Source of the DNA: an uncultured Spirochaetaceae bacterium
GTDB lineage: Bacteria; Spirochaetota; Spirochaetia; Sphaerochaetales; Sphaerochaetaceae
Length of the DNA: 64,000 nucleotides
Assembly: GCA_944389505.1 (NCBI GenBank)
Contig: CALXMP010000001.1
Coordinates: 1-64,000, forward strand
Reading direction: 5' to 3'
A program made the position numbers and the translations under genes. The notes under the pieces were generated by a model. That model was not told the origin of the DNA, did not search any database, and saw only the letters and a list, made by a program, of their open reading frames with translations. Shown piece by piece: positions 8,504 to 16,689 of this stretch (the stretch's first letter is position 1; every line of letters starts with the position of its first letter).

Positions 8504-9859
8504 ATGCGGATGACGATTCCAGAAGACATCAAGGAGCTTGCGCTCATATTCCGTTCAAATGGGTTCTCACTCTACCTCGTAGGCGGAGCTGTCAGGGATT
8601 ATATCCTTGGGAAGGATAACAATGACTATGACTTCACGACAGATGCAGAGCCTGCGGATATCAAGAGGATGTTCAGACGGACGATCGATACAGGCATAAA
8701 GCACGGTACAGTCACTGTGATCTTCCGGAAGAAGCACTATGAGATCACGACATTCCGTGTCGATGGCGACTACGATGATTCAAGGCATCCTGATTCAGTT
8801 GTGTTCGTGAAGAGCCTTGAGGAGGATCTCAGCCGCCGCGACTTCACAATCAATGCATTCGCAGCAGAGCTTCCGGACGGGAAGATCATAGATCTCCATG
8901 ACGGAATGAAGGATCTGAAGAGGAAGACAATAAGGGCAATAGGAGACCCGGAGAAACGTTTTTCAGAGGATGCCTTGAGAATGATGAGAGGCTGCCGCTT
9001 CTCAGCACAGCTTGGATTCTCTATCGAAAAAGAGACAGAGAATGCAATGTCTGACCTCGCAGGGACTATCAGCAAGGTCTCGGCAGAGAGGATAAAGGAA
9101 GAGCTCTTCAAGCTGATTGGCTCAGAGTATCCGCGCATGGGACTGGAGGCAATGAGAATCACTGGACTCATGGATGTTATTCTCCCCGAGCTCTCGTCAA
9201 CCTATGGTTTTGAGCAGGGAGGGCTTCACAGGGAGATGCTCTATGACCACCTACTCCTTGCGCTCGAATGGTCCACTTCGCATGACTACTCAATGACCGT
9301 ACGCCTTGCTTCCCTCTTCCATGATATAGGAAAGACAGCAGTTAGAGCTCCCGGAAGAGACAGGGAATGGACATTCTATGGGCATGAAGAAGCCTCAGCG
9401 AGGATGGTGTACAGGATATTCAGAAGGCTGAAGACCTCAAACGAGGAAAGGGAGAGCGTCATGCATCTCGTGAAGAACCATATGTTCTCCTATACTCCCG
9501 ACTGGACAGGCAGCGCTGTCAGACGCTTCATAAAGCGCATCGGAATCGAGAACATCGATCCGCTCTTTGAGCTACGCATCGCAGATATGAATGCGACGCT
9601 TGGCCATGCTCCTGATATAACGAATCTCTATGCATTCGCAGATAGGATCAACGAAGAGCTCGATGCAGAGAGCGCACTGTCCATAAAGGACCTTAAGATT
9701 GATGGAAGACGGCTTATCGAGCTGGGAATCAAGCCAGGCCCGGATATGGGAAGGATCCTCTCCGAGCTTCTCGATGAAGTCATAGAGGATCCATCTCTCA
9801 ATACGCCGGAATACCTTGAGAAGCGGGCTATCAGCCTTTCTCAATCCCGAGCGCAATAA
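8504..9859 (+). CDS. cca: CCA-adding tRNA nucleotidyltransferase
   Basis: Builds or repairs the 3' CCA end of tRNAs from CTP and ATP. 451 residues. The nucleotidyltransferase core shows GGAVRD at residues 27-32 and the catalytic DYDF at 41-44. RRDFTINA follows near 115, and an HD phosphohydrolase domain begins near residue 270 (FHDIGK). The enzyme is needed here because the tRNA-Gln gene in this window does not encode its CCA. The gene overlaps rnc by 29 bases on the opposite strand. It starts six bases after a -10-like box, so the ATG at 8504 is preferred, although a second ATG lies two codons later. Confidence 0.95.
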   Translation: MRMTIPEDIKELALIFRSNGFSLYLVGGAVRDYILGKDNNDYDFTTDAEPADIKRMFRRTIDTGIKHGTVTVIFRKKHYEITTFRVDGDYDDSRHPDSVVFVKSLEEDLSRRDFTINAFAAELPDGKIIDLHDGMKDLKRKTIRAIGDPEKRFSEDALRMMRGCRFSAQLGFSIEKETENAMSDLAGTISKVSAERIKEELFKLIGSEYPRMGLEAMRITGLMDVILPELSSTYGFEQGGLHREMLYDHLLLALEWSTSHDYSMTVRLASLFHDIGKTAVRAPGRDREWTFYGHEEASARMVYRIFRRLKTSNEERESVMHLVKNHMFSYTPDWTGSAVRRFIKRIGIENIDPLFELRIADMNATLGHAPDITNLYAFADRINEELDAESALSIKDLKIDGRRLIELGIKPGPDMGRILSELLDEVIEDPSLNTPEYLEKRAISLSQSRAQ

Positions 9860-10574
9860 GCGCAAGCTTCGCTGCAGCCTGCTCTGCACTCTTCTTGTTC
9901 TTACCCTCTGCAGGACCGAAGACCTTCGTACCAAGCTCAACGGATACAGAGAAGACCTGATCATGGTCAGGACCAGTCTGGGAAACAAGTATATAGCGGG
10001 GCACCTTCCCACGTCTCTTCTGCAGGAATTCCTGGAGCTCTGTCTTGTAATCCTTGTAGGATATGCGGTCGGAAAGAACCTTCTCCACCTGCTCTGGTAT
10101 GAATGACAGGACGAACTTCCTTGCGCTTTCGAATCCCTGATCCAGATACAGCGCCGCAATGACAGCCTCGGTAGCATCTGCGAGAATAGCCTTCTTCAGA
10201 TTGCCGCCCTGGCTCCTCTCACCCTTCCCCACAAGTATGTACTTGTCAAGATGGATGGAAAGAGCAACCTCGGAAAGACTCTGTTCCGATACGACAATAG
10301 CCTTTATCTTCGAGCAGTCCCCTTCCTGGAACAGTGTGAATGAACGGAAAAGATACTCTGCGGTTATTACACCGAGAACACTATCCCCGAGGAACTCGAG
10401 CCTCTCATTGCTGTCCGTTGCACCCCTTGTCTCATTCGCATATGAGGTATGGGTGAACGCGAGATTCAGCAGCCTGAGATCGGAGAACTCGAGATTGTTA
10501 TCCGATAGAAAAGAAGAAAGCTCCCTTTTCCGCTTCTCAGAAAGCGAGGGAGCTTTAGCAAGATAGGAGTTCAA
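9831..10574 (-). CDS. rnc: Ribonuclease III
   Basis: Cleaves double-stranded RNA in rRNA processing and in turnover of structured or antisense-paired RNAs. 247 residues. The signature NERLEFLGDSV is at 56-66, with the catalytic acidic residues in that stretch, and a double-stranded RNA binding domain occupies about 172-245, ending in AEQAAAKLALIAL. It starts directly at the acpP stop (no gap), completing the rpmF-acpP-rnc operon. RNase III degrades toxin-antitoxin RNA duplexes in the TxpA/RatA type I system, so it is a candidate processor of the module near 50 kb (inference). Confidence 0.96.
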   Translation of the reverse strand: MNSYLAKAPSLSEKRKRELSSFLSDNNLEFSDLRLLNLAFTHTSYANETRGATDSNERLEFLGDSVLGVITAEYLFRSFTLFQEGDCSKIKAIVVSEQSLSEVALSIHLDKYILVGKGERSQGGNLKKAILADATEAVIAALYLDQGFESARKFVLSFIPEQVEKVLSDRISYKDYKTELQEFLQKRRGKVPRYILVSQTGPDHDQVFSVSVELGTKVFGPAEGKNKKSAEQAAAKLALIALGIEKG

Positions 10575-10817
10575 TTACTGAAGTTCCTTTGCAAGATAGC
10601 GGACAGCATCACCGACTGTCTCGAACTCGTTTGCCATGTCATCGGAGATTGTGATTCCTGTCTCCTCCTCGATAGCATATACAAGCTCGTATGTATCAAG
10701 GCTGTCTGCGCCGAAATCCTTGCGGAAATTAGCGTCCATAGTGACCTTTGCCGGGTCGACATTGAGCTTCTCGACAACAAGTGACTTCACTTTCTCGAAT
10801 ACTTCATTCTCTGTCAT
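10575..10817 (-). CDS. acpP: Acyl carrier protein
   Basis: Carries growing fatty acyl chains on a phosphopantetheine arm. 80 residues, acidic, with the attachment serine S39 in GADSLD and the usual helical EEETGI segment after it. It lies 3 bases after rpmF and abuts rnc. The promoter is probably that of rpmF; an inverted repeat at its start site may couple expression to lipid demand (inference). Confidence 0.97.
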   Translation of the reverse strand: MTENEVFEKVKSLVVEKLNVDPAKVTMDANFRKDFGADSLDTYELVYAIEEETGITISDDMANEFETVGDAVRYLAKELQ

Positions 10818-10820
10818 CTT

Positions 10821-11006
10821 TTACTCCTCGTCTTTCACAATAACAGGCTTGCCTGCATAGTAGCCGCACTTCGGGCATACGCGATGAGAAGGAATCAGGT
10901 TGCCGCATGTCTGGCACTCGGACAGATTCGGTGCTGAAAGCTTCATGTTGGCATGCTTTCTCATAGCAGCCTTTGATTTGGATGTTTTATACTTAGGAGT
11001 TGCCAT
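10821..11006 (-). CDS. rpmF: 50S ribosomal protein L32
   Basis: 61 residues. It starts MATPKYKTSKSK and has a four-cysteine zinc site at C31, C34, C44 and C47. First gene of the rpmF-acpP-rnc operon. GAGAGG lies in front of the ATG. Confidence 0.97.
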   Translation of the reverse strand: MATPKYKTSKSKAAMRKHANMKLSAPNLSECQTCGNLIPSHRVCPKCGYYAGKPVIVKDEE

Positions 11007-11023
11007 TTCTTACCTCTCTGGAA

Positions 11024-11042
11024 TTTAATCACCCTGATTAAA
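11024..11042. promoter_or_regulatory. Perfect inverted repeat at the rpmF start site
   Basis: TTTAATCA-CCC-TGATTAAA, eight base pairs in each arm. It lies between the -10 box (11045-11050) and the ribosome binding site, covering the predicted transcription start. This is where a repressor would sit. A MarR-like fatty-acid regulator is one candidate, but no regulator is visible in the window. Confidence 0.55.
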
Positions 11043-11044
11043 GA

Positions 11045-11073
11045 ATTTTAGCAGATGCGATATACAGCGTCAA
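11045..11073 (-). promoter_or_regulatory. Promoter of rpmF-acpP-rnc
   Basis: Minus strand: TTGACG (11073-11068), a 17-base spacer ending in TGC, and TAAAAT (11050-11045). Near-consensus, with an extended -10. Confidence 0.8.
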
Positions 11074-11139
11074 CAATCTGCCTCTTGAACATATGACATA
11101 AAAGCTTATCGCGTCAAGAGGTCCGGGAAGAAGAAGGCT

Positions 11140-11825
11140 TTATAGTGCCTCAGAGCCTGCTGCATTCTCAATAGCTTTTAGCCATGCATCGAATAATGGA
11201 ACTGAATTCCTCATCTGGTCAACCCCTATCCTTTCCGCAATCGGAATCCCTGTTACTGTCTTCTTGTATGAAGGAAACCACTGCTCAAGCCTTTTCGAAG
11301 GAGCTGTTTCCCGGCTGTTGTTGATTCTTTCCAGATCACCGGAGAACTGGATGATGACATCATCTATCCTTTCCTTCCTGATATTCAGCCCATCGGCAAG
11401 AATCTCTGTATCGCTGAAAAGCAATGTCTCAAACTCATGCACAATGAAAAAGGGAATGAGCCTATGCTCTACAGGCATATCAGGAAGCAACTCCTTAATT
11501 TCATTTTTAGTGTTTGCGACAAGAATCTGCTCAATCTGAGCAGGGGATGAATTCATAGGAATGCTATCCAGCCCCGGCCACTCAGCAAGTCCATAGTAAT
11601 CGAGGAACAGCGTGACATGGTATCCTCTCGCTGTTTAAGGTGCCTGATGATGTCATTCCTTACCTTGACGAATTTGACGTCACCGCCCTTTTGACCTGGC
11701 TTCGATACCTGGGTGGCATGCATCCCGATATTCCTGTATCCAAGGTATGGGGCAAGTATGCTATTGATGAATTTCTCTTCTGTAGCTCCCTCAACGATAG
11801 CTATGGCTTCTGCATACCTATTCAT
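11140..11825 (-). pseudogene. DUF4276-family protein, frameshifted
   Basis: Two overlapping frames encode one protein. The upstream frame starts at ATG 11825 (GGAGG eight bases before) and reads MNRYAEAIAIVEGATEEKF..., then GQKGGDVKF and LKQREDT. The reading then continues in another frame from about 11618 as VTLFLDYYGLAEWPGLDSIP and runs on to 11140. Restoring one base near 11617-11618 gives one continuous DUF4276-like protein of about 228 residues. The EG-x-TEE-x-F start resembles TOPRIM-type nucleases (inference). The start overlaps the stop of the ATPase gene, so the two formed a unit. The break may be a real mutation or a sequencing error. Confidence 0.8.
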
Positions 11826-12939
11826 TGACAGGACCTCCATCAAGGACATTCTTCGTCCATAGCTCTCCTACAGAATAATCTTCAAGCCAGACAGAGAACG
11901 AGTCAGGATCAAGATGCTTCAGAACAGAAGCACCCTTCTCCCTGCCCATTACGATGATATCATCAATACCAAACTGATCGATTAGGAGCGGAGACTGCGT
12001 AGCAGCAATTATCTGAGATCTCTTTGATGCGGCTCTTAGCAGTTCTGCAAGTATCGATATAGCAGCAGGGTGAAGCCCAAGCTCCGGCTCATCAATGACA
12101 ATCGTTGATGGTGGATCAGGCTGTATCAGGGCTGCGGCAAGACAGATGAAACGTATCGAACCGTCGGACAAATGATAAGGCTGCATAGGGAAATCCGAAC
12201 CTTTCTGCTTCCACGTGAGCCTGACCTTCGAAGCATCCCCCATCTGGACCGGATCAAGGATGAAATCATCAAAGAAAGGCATCACAAGGCGGACAGATTC
12301 CCTTATCTCATCATAGTTCCTTGGATATCTATCCCTGAGATTCAGGAGAAATGGTGCAATGTTCGAAGCATTCTCCCGAAGTCTTTTATTATCCTCTACT
12401 ATCTCATATCGCCGCATCGGAGCCGTCGGGCTGGTATCGTGGAAATGGTAGACCATCCAGTTTGATATGGAATCATAGACATAATACCCCGCGCCCCTGT
12501 ATTCAGGGAAAGACTCATTCAGCTCTTCTTTCTGCTCCGGCAGCCTGCTTTCCAGGGAGGTATCACCATAATCCCTCCAGGAATCAGCATCAAACCTCCG
12601 CCTTTCAGACAGAAGAAATGTGGAATCAACGGTAGGCCTGAATTCAGCATCATATGAATTGACGCCATTCCCTGATGAGATGAAGTCAAAAGCAATCTCC
12701 ATCTTACTGGTTTCCTTCGGTCCATTGAAAAGGAAGCTGTCCGCGCCCCCATTGCTGCGGATATAGTCGGAGAACCTATTATTGATCATTGCTGAGAGCA
12801 TATGGAAAATCTGGATGAAATTGCTTTTACCTGCCCCATTGGCTCCTATGATGATATTCAGATCATTCAGCTTGAAATCAACTACCTCCCGGAAGGATTT
12901 AAAGCCTTTTATTGTGATATTCCTTATGCCTCTGTTCAT
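11818..12939 (-). CDS. AAA-family ATPase (AAA_21/OLD-like), partner of DUF4276
   Basis: 373 residues, ABC/SMC-like ATPase without a coiled-coil insert. Walker A is GANGAGKS at residues 32-39 and Walker B is VIDEPELGLHP near 278-288, with a QSPLLID switch segment after it. The family pairs with TOPRIM or DUF4276/DUF4435 partners in OLD- and PARIS-like phage defence, so a defence role is likely but not proven. Here the partner gene directly downstream is frameshifted, so the system may be inactive. GAGG lies before the ATG, and an extended -10 (TGC-TATGAT, 12980-12975) lies upstream, divergent from the yidD promoter. Confidence 0.88.
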   Translation of the reverse strand: MNRGIRNITIKGFKSFREVVDFKLNDLNIIIGANGAGKSNFIQIFHMLSAMINNRFSDYIRSNGGADSFLFNGPKETSKMEIAFDFISSGNGVNSYDAEFRPTVDSTFLLSERRRFDADSWRDYGDTSLESRLPEQKEELNESFPEYRGAGYYVYDSISNWMVYHFHDTSPTAPMRRYEIVEDNKRLRENASNIAPFLLNLRDRYPRNYDEIRESVRLVMPFFDDFILDPVQMGDASKVRLTWKQKGSDFPMQPYHLSDGSIRFICLAAALIQPDPPSTIVIDEPELGLHPAAISILAELLRAASKRSQIIAATQSPLLIDQFGIDDIIVMGREKGASVLKHLDPDSFSVWLEDYSVGELWTKNVLDGGPVNE

Positions 12940-13017
12940 TTTTCAATCCTCGGAATCTGAATATGCTCCTGAATATCATAGCATGCCATGCAGTAATCAA
13001 GCTATGTGCATCGCACA

Positions 13018-13046
13018 TTGAAGCACTTTCTATTTGTGATTATCCT
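13018..13046 (+). promoter_or_regulatory. Leaderless-type promoter of yidD
   Basis: TTGAAG (13018-13023), a 17-base spacer, TATCCT (13041-13046), six bases, then ATG at 13053. Confidence 0.65.
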
Positions 13047-13052
13047 TTAGCC

Positions 13053-13331
13053 ATGAAAATCCTCAGGGAGCTATATCTCATCCCGGTATATATCTACAAG
13101 CTGCTCATCAGTCCTTTCACAGGACCATGCTGCCGCTATACGCCTTCCTGCTCGATATACATGATGGAAGCAGTGAAGAAGCATGGCATAATAAAGGGCA
13201 CGATAATGGGCACAGCAAGGCTTCTGAGATGCAGGAAGAGCTTCCTCGGCGGACCTGACCCCGTCCCTGATGAATGGTCATGGCAGAGGATTAAATCGGA
13301 CTGGGAAGCCTACAGAATCAGGAGCAGATAG
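13053..13331 (+). CDS. yidD: YidD membrane protein insertion efficiency factor
   Basis: 92 residues. It starts MKILRELYLIPVYIYK and shows the family core SPFTGPCCRYTPSCSIY, with its conserved cysteines, followed by a basic helix. YidD assists YidC-dependent membrane insertion. A longer frame opens at 12963, but the ATG at 13053 is the family start and lies six bases after a good -10 box. Its last 14 bases overlap the convergent udk gene. It stands alone, away from rnpA and yidC. Confidence 0.92.
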   Translation: MKILRELYLIPVYIYKLLISPFTGPCCRYTPSCSIYMMEAVKKHGIIKGTIMGTARLLRCRKSFLGGPDPVPDEWSWQRIKSDWEAYRIRSR

Positions 13332-13929
13332 CCTTCACGAAGCTGAAGATCACCTGCATTGCATTCTCGTTATAGCCACCTTCAGGGATTATGAGATCAG
13401 CATACTCCTTCGTCGGTTCGATGAAGCTGAAATGACCGGGACGGACTACTTCCGTATACTGCTCGATAACGCTCTCAACGGTCCTTCCACGCTCCGCTAT
13501 ATCCCTCTTCAGCCGCCGTATGAAGCGGATATCAGGGGGAGTATCGACATAGAGCTTCAGATCCAGAAGATCGCGGATGCGCTTGTCATAGAATATCATC
13601 AGGCCATCGATGATTATAAGCTTCGCAGGCTCGACGCGCACCATCTCATCCATGCGGCAATGATGCACGAAATCATACTGCGGCATCATTATAGGCCTTC
13701 CGGCCTTGAGATCGGTGAGATTCTCGACCATCAGATCCATATCGAAGGCATCGGGATGGTCGAAATTATATGCCGTTATATTGTCATTGCTGATGAATGG
13801 AGCGCTCTTGTAGTAGCTGTCCTGGGATATAAGCACGGAGGCGTCAACCGCCTCCTTTATCCGCCTCACGACAGTACTCTTCCCCGATCCGGATCCTCCG
13901 GTGACTCCTATCAGCCGGACATCGTCCAT
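13318..13929 (-). CDS. udk: Uridine kinase
   Basis: Phosphorylates uridine (and usually cytidine) with a nucleoside triphosphate in pyrimidine salvage. 203 residues. The P-loop GGSGSGKST is at 11-19, followed by QDSYY and the FDHPDAFD segment typical of uridine kinase. A phosphoribulokinase-like relative is the only alternative, and length and motifs favour Udk. It starts one base after the galM stop and is last in the ftsH-lepA-galM-udk run. Confidence 0.93.
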   Translation of the reverse strand: MDDVRLIGVTGGSGSGKSTVVRRIKEAVDASVLISQDSYYKSAPFISNDNITAYNFDHPDAFDMDLMVENLTDLKAGRPIMMPQYDFVHHCRMDEMVRVEPAKLIIIDGLMIFYDKRIRDLLDLKLYVDTPPDIRFIRRLKRDIAERGRTVESVIEQYTEVVRPGHFSFIEPTKEYADLIIPEGGYNENAMQVIFSFVKAICS

Positions 13930-13930
13930 A

Positions 13931-14878
13931 TTACTTGGCCTTTATCGTGTATGAGGTCGAAGTCCTGAGAACCTCGCCCGGGACTGTGAATGCCTGAGGA
14001 TACTCAGGATGGTTCGGGCTGTCTGGATAGCGGCCCGACTCAAAACAGATTCCGGCATGCTTGACATGGTCGCCCTTGAGTCCAGATCCGGTGTAGATCT
14101 GCACAGCAGGCTCCGTTGTCCTCATCTCGAGAATTGCCTTATCGCCCTCAGCACGCACGACAGCGCCTTCGTCCAGGCAGAAGCTGTTATCGTAGTCGCC
14201 ATTCCTTCTTGCGCCTACAAGCGTAGGTGTGCGGAAATCGAAATCCGTTCCCTCAACGCTTCTGACAGCAACTGGAATGAGCTCATCATCGACATCGACG
14301 AACTTCTCCGCAGGAACGGTTACGATATGATTCATTACGGTCCCCTCGCCACCATTGAGGTTGAAATATGCATGGTTCGTAAGAGCCGCAGGACACTTCT
14401 TGGTGGAAGTCATCGAATAGCTGAGAGTAAGAGTACCATCGGCATCAAGGGAGTATGTGATCATGATCTCATGAGCTCCAGGGAAGCCGCCGGCACCATC
14501 AGGGGTTGCAAGGCCAAGTGTTACTGAGGACTCGCCTATTCCCTCAACAGTCCAGAGCATCTTCCCAAAGCATGCAGAGCCTGAATGGAGATTGTTCCTG
14601 CCGTTGTTCGCTTCAAGATGATAGACTGTACCATCCAGCTGGAACTCGGACTTTGCAATCCTGTTCGCATACGGCCCTACGACAGCGCCAAGGAAGCCTC
14701 CCATCGTCTCATAATCATGCACGGTGGCATGATTCAGCACGATATTCACATCGTCATATCCATAGCTGTAAAGCACGGCTCCATATGTAATCACAGAGAA
14801 ATGGAACCTTCCATTCCTGAATGACAGCCTCTCGACATCCTTTCCTTCGGCAGTCTGCCCGAACACAGCTCTTTCCAT
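13931..14878 (-). CDS. galM: Aldose 1-epimerase
   Basis: Interconverts alpha and beta anomers of galactose or glucose. 315 residues. Family landmarks are NGRNNLHSG, LTNHAYFNL with the catalytic histidine, and a late CFESGRYPDSPNH segment. The ATG overlaps the lepA stop by one base and the next gene is udk, so it is a member of a housekeeping operon and not of a sugar operon. Its substrate range cannot be read from the sequence. Confidence 0.93.
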   Translation of the reverse strand: MERAVFGQTAEGKDVERLSFRNGRFHFSVITYGAVLYSYGYDDVNIVLNHATVHDYETMGGFLGAVVGPYANRIAKSEFQLDGTVYHLEANNGRNNLHSGSACFGKMLWTVEGIGESSVTLGLATPDGAGGFPGAHEIMITYSLDADGTLTLSYSMTSTKKCPAALTNHAYFNLNGGEGTVMNHIVTVPAEKFVDVDDELIPVAVRSVEGTDFDFRTPTLVGARRNGDYDNSFCLDEGAVVRAEGDKAILEMRTTEPAVQIYTGSGLKGDHVKHAGICFESGRYPDSPNHPEYPQAFTVPGEVLRTSTSYTIKAK

Positions 14879-16686
14879 CAGTCATCCTCCTCCGTCTTGA
14901 GAACTGCAAGGAACGCACTCTGCGGTATCTCGACATTGCCCACCATCTTCATGCGCTTCTTGCCCTCCTTCTGCTTCTCAAGCAGCTTCCTCTTTCTGGA
15001 GATATCTCCGCCATAGCACTTGGCAGTGACATCCTTCCTGTATGCAGATACCGTCTCACGCGAGATTATCTGCCCGCCGATAGCAGCCTGGATAGCAATC
15101 TTGAACTGCTGTCTCGGTATCTCCTTCTTAAGTCTCTCGCATACAACACGCCCGCGCTGCTGTGCATTGCCCTTGAAGACAAGCTGCGATAGCGCATCGA
15201 CGCTGTCTCCATTGACAAGTATATCCATTCTCACGAGCTCCGTGGGCTTGTATCCAATGACATTGTAATCGAATGATGCGTATCCGCGCGATATCGATTT
15301 GAGCCTGTCATAGAAATCGAATAGAACCTCGGCAAGCGGCATCTCGTAGATAAGCTCGACACGCTTCTCATCAAGATAGTTCATGCCGGTCTGCACGCCG
15401 CGCTTCTCAAGACACAGCGTGATAATAGGTCCTACATACTCCGTAGGAGTTATTATATTCGCCTGTATGTATGGCTCCTCGGTGGACTCGATACGCATCG
15501 GCTCGGGGTACTCAAGGGGGTTATCGATCTCAAGAGTCTCACCATTGCGCATGTGCACGATGTAGCGTACGGACGGCGATGTGAAGACTATGGACAGGTC
15601 GAATTCACGCTCAATCCTCTCCTGTATGACCTCAAGGTGGAGCATTCCCAGAAATCCGCAGCGGAAGCCGAAGCCAAGAGCGGCGGAGTTGTCCTTCTCA
15701 TAGACAAGCGAGGCATCATTGAGCTTAAGCCTTCCGATAGCCTCCTCCAGTTCCTCGTAATCATTGGAGTCGACAGGATAGATAGAGGAGAAGACAACAG
15801 GCTTAACCTCCTTGAAACCAGCCATCGGCTCATCTGCCGGATCCGATTTCAATGTGACGGTATCACCGATACGGATATCCGAAATAGTTTTTATGCCTGC
15901 AATGAAGTATCCTACATCGCCAGCTTCAAGCACTCCCTTCGATACGAGCTGCAGCTGGAAGATCCCTGTATCCTCTACCTTATACTCAGCACCTGAATGC
16001 ATGAGCTTTATCTCATCGCCAGTCTTCAGCGTCCCGGAGAAGACCCTGCAATGGACGATGACTCCACGGTATGGATCGTAGTGGGAATCGAAGATGAGGG
16101 CCTTGAGCTTATCTTCCTTGCGGCCATCCGGAGGAGGTATGAGATTGACTATGGCCTCATAGAGCGTATCGACGCCCTCTCCGGTCTTAGCCGATACATA
16201 GCATGCTGTATCGGGATCAAGCCCGAGATCATGATCGATCTGATGGAGGCATGATGGGATGTCAGCAGAGGGAAGGTCTATCTTGTTTATAACAGGGATA
16301 ATCTCGAGATTATGCTCCATGGCAAGGTAGAGATTGGCAAGCGTCTGTGCCTCTACTCCCTGGGATGCATCTATGAGAAGCAGAGCTCCCTCGCATGATG
16401 AGATGGCCCTTGAGACTTCGTAGGTGAAGTCGACATGGCCCGGGGTATCGACAAGGTTGAGCTCATAGGCCTCTCCATTAGACGCCGTATACGGCACTGT
16501 GACAGCCTGGCTCTTGATCGTTATCCCCCTCTCCCTCTCGATATCCATATTGTCGAGGATCTGGGTCTGCTGGGGACCGCGTGATGTGACAAGGCGGGCA
16601 CGCTCTATGAAGCGGTCCGCCAGTGTCGATTTACCATGATCGATATGCGCTATTATGCAGAAATTCCTCTTGTGGGCTGTATCCAT
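14878..16686 (-). CDS. lepA: Elongation factor 4 (LepA)
   Basis: Ribosome-associated GTPase implicated in back-translocation and subunit assembly. 602 residues, the standard length. G1 is AHIDHGKST at 13-21, then DTPGHVDF (G3) and NKIDLP (G4). The LepA-specific C-terminus, with ISRKRKLLEKQKEGKKRMK, closes the protein. It follows ftsH by three bases and overlaps galM. No Shine-Dalgarno sequence is obvious, so translation is probably coupled to ftsH. Confidence 0.97.
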   Translation of the reverse strand: MDTAHKRNFCIIAHIDHGKSTLADRFIERARLVTSRGPQQTQILDNMDIERERGITIKSQAVTVPYTASNGEAYELNLVDTPGHVDFTYEVSRAISSCEGALLLIDASQGVEAQTLANLYLAMEHNLEIIPVINKIDLPSADIPSCLHQIDHDLGLDPDTACYVSAKTGEGVDTLYEAIVNLIPPPDGRKEDKLKALIFDSHYDPYRGVIVHCRVFSGTLKTGDEIKLMHSGAEYKVEDTGIFQLQLVSKGVLEAGDVGYFIAGIKTISDIRIGDTVTLKSDPADEPMAGFKEVKPVVFSSIYPVDSNDYEELEEAIGRLKLNDASLVYEKDNSAALGFGFRCGFLGMLHLEVIQERIEREFDLSIVFTSPSVRYIVHMRNGETLEIDNPLEYPEPMRIESTEEPYIQANIITPTEYVGPIITLCLEKRGVQTGMNYLDEKRVELIYEMPLAEVLFDFYDRLKSISRGYASFDYNVIGYKPTELVRMDILVNGDSVDALSQLVFKGNAQQRGRVVCERLKKEIPRQQFKIAIQAAIGGQIISRETVSAYRKDVTAKCYGGDISRKRKLLEKQKEGKKRMKMVGNVEIPQSAFLAVLKTEEDD

Positions 16687-16689
16687 AGC

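Noticed and set aside
12963-13052. A 30-codon N-terminal extension of YidD
   Set aside because: YidD proteins start at the equivalent of 13053, and the extension overlaps the promoter boxes.
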